From Chloroflexota bacterium (GTDB lineage Bacteria > Chloroflexota > Dehalococcoidia > Lucifugimonadales > Lucifugimonadaceae), in NCBI GenBank assembly GCA_029262715.1, contig JAJCYX010000456.1, positions 1 through 6,759 of the forward strand: 6,759 bases of DNA, written 5' to 3'. Shown piece by piece: positions 6,119 to 6,759 of the stretch (positions are counted from its first letter, which is position 1; each line of letters opens with the position of its first letter). Position numbers and translations under genes: made by a program. The notes below the pieces were generated by a model that saw nothing but the letters and a program-made list of their open reading frames with translations, was not told the DNA's origin and did not search any database.

Positions 6119-6333
6119 TAGCAATCCGCTAGAAATGCTCAAACTGTACGGGCTGCTCACTGTTGCTTAAAACGTCTGGGCGAATAATCTAAACCCAGTG
6201 GCCAACAATGACATTTCACCAGTTGGCTGATCAGAGACATGTGGGAAGCGGTGCCGGCACGGCAAACCGGCTAAATGAGGACGGACCTGCTGCACCACTT
6301 CGAACAGGCCAGAACACCGACCAACCGAACTGA

Positions 6334-6759
6334 ATGACCGTCCCAGAGATTCCTCAAGAGACCCAATTGGCTCCAACCCTGAAGTCATGGCTACACCGTT
6401 ATCGCGTCGCCATCGGCCTCTTCTTGCTGCTCTCATTTGCACTCGGGATACGCATCTACGGAATCAACTGGGACCAGGGTGGACTGTTCCATCCGGACGA
6501 GCGAGCATTCCTGTTCCAGGTCGAACGAATTGAGTTCCCAGAATCCGATGAGCTGGACACTCTGTTCACCAAAGAGAGTCCGTTAAATCCCGGTTCATTC
6601 AACTGGGGCAGCCTGCCGCACTACATGCTCAAGGGCGTTCAGTACGGCGCGCAGGCATTCCTCGAAGATGACCTGAACCTGTTCGACCTCCGCTTCCCAG
6701 GTCGTGTCCTCTCTGCGCTCGCAGACACCATCACGGTCGCACTCGTATTCCTCATCGGA
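6334..6759 (+). CDS. GT39/PMT-like membrane glycosyltransferase, N-terminal part only
   Basis: The first 142 codons are visible and the gene runs off the right edge. It resembles family 39-type (ArnT/PMT-like, GT-C fold) polytopic membrane glycosyltransferases, which move sugar from a polyprenyl-phosphate donor to lipids or proteins on the outer face of the membrane. Seen: a short cytosolic N-terminus, a first membrane helix RVAIGLFLLLSFALGIRIYGIN (about 24-45), then an extracytoplasmic loop with FHPDER (52-57), where the Asp/Glu pair would be the acidic catalytic site of the GT-C fold. Next come FNWGSLPHYML (89-99) and FPGRVLSALADTITVALVFLIG (121-142), the start of a second membrane segment. 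The start is ATG 6334-6336. An in-frame TGA sits directly before it, so no longer start exists, and no Shine-Dalgarno is visible. Acceptor and sugar unknown. Confidence 0.82.
   Translation, partial: MTVPEIPQETQLAPTLKSWLHRYRVAIGLFLLLSFALGIRIYGINWDQGGLFHPDERAFLFQVERIEFPESDELDTLFTKESPLNPGSFNWGSLPHYMLKGVQYGAQAFLEDDLNLFDLRFPGRVLSALADTITVALVFLIG

Larger units (their letters stand above)
5887..6333. other. Divergent intergenic region with clustered inverted repeats
   Basis: This 447-bp stretch separates the M16 peptidase and the glycosyltransferase, which read outward. I see no convincing gene in it. It has several inverted repeats: ACCTGT-gatg-ACAGGT (6043-6058); CGTTCACCTG (6067-6076) with CAGGTGAACG (6109-6118); GCCAAC/GTTGGC (6201-6206, 6222-6227); and the perfect 10-bp palindrome GTGCCGGCAC (6251-6260). 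TGAACGT occurs at 6011-6017 and 6113-6119, and an extra GTGAAC is at 6091-6096. No clear sigma-70 promoter for the glycosyltransferase was found. Confidence 0.6.

Noticed and set aside
6167..6442. 91-codon minus-strand frame in the divergent region
   Set aside because: It overlaps the glycosyltransferase start, has an Arg-rich translation without a domain, and no ribosome site.

Overview
The window looks like bacterial chromosome of medium GC with dense, mostly co-directional genes. The gene set is a molybdenum-hydroxylase FAD subunit, a pair of acyl-CoA dehydrogenases, a HIT protein, a stand-alone Lrp/AsnC ligand-binding domain, an M16 protease and a GT39-type membrane glycosyltransferase. 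Together with the use of TTG starts, this suggests an uncultivated Chloroflexota (Dehalococcoidia/SAR202-like) or a similar heterotrophic lineage. That placement is inference from gene content only; there is no rRNA or marker gene here.

Layout. Everything from about 5886 down to 1 is on the minus strand. Reading in the direction of transcription: an M16 zinc peptidase (5886-4591); an XRE-type helix-turn-helix protein with a long polar tail (4480-4031); a 281-bp intergenic region with a good sigma-70-type promoter and an inverted repeat; a small RAM-domain (Lrp ligand-binding) protein (3749-3501); acyl-CoA dehydrogenase A, which has a recognisable catalytic Glu (3428-2250); a 221-bp gap holding an 80-bp structured repeat; acyl-CoA dehydrogenase B, which lacks the catalytic Glu (2028-919); a HIT-family nucleotide hydrolase (880-479); a 213-bp structured leader; and the start of a CoxM/XdhB-like FAD-binding subunit that runs off the left edge (265-1). 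On the right, a glycosyltransferase reads rightward from 6334 off the window. It is divergent from the protease across a 447-bp region rich in inverted repeats.

How the genes may work together. The RAM protein, the two dehydrogenases and possibly the HIT protein form a plausible catabolic transcription unit. The two dehydrogenases look like the complementary subunits of a heteromeric (alpha2beta2) enzyme, as in actinobacterial steroid side-chain oxidation. The FAD-binding subunit probably begins a separate molybdenum hydroxylase operon with its own leader. The protease and the glycosyltransferase look like housekeeping or envelope functions unrelated to the catabolic block.

I found no tRNA, rRNA, CRISPR array, insertion sequence or recognisable defence system. 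The most unusual content is regulatory: the operator-like repeat at the RAM-gene promoter, the leader of the FAD gene with a possible anti-Shine-Dalgarno loop, the structured repeat between the dehydrogenases, and the repeat cluster in the divergent region.
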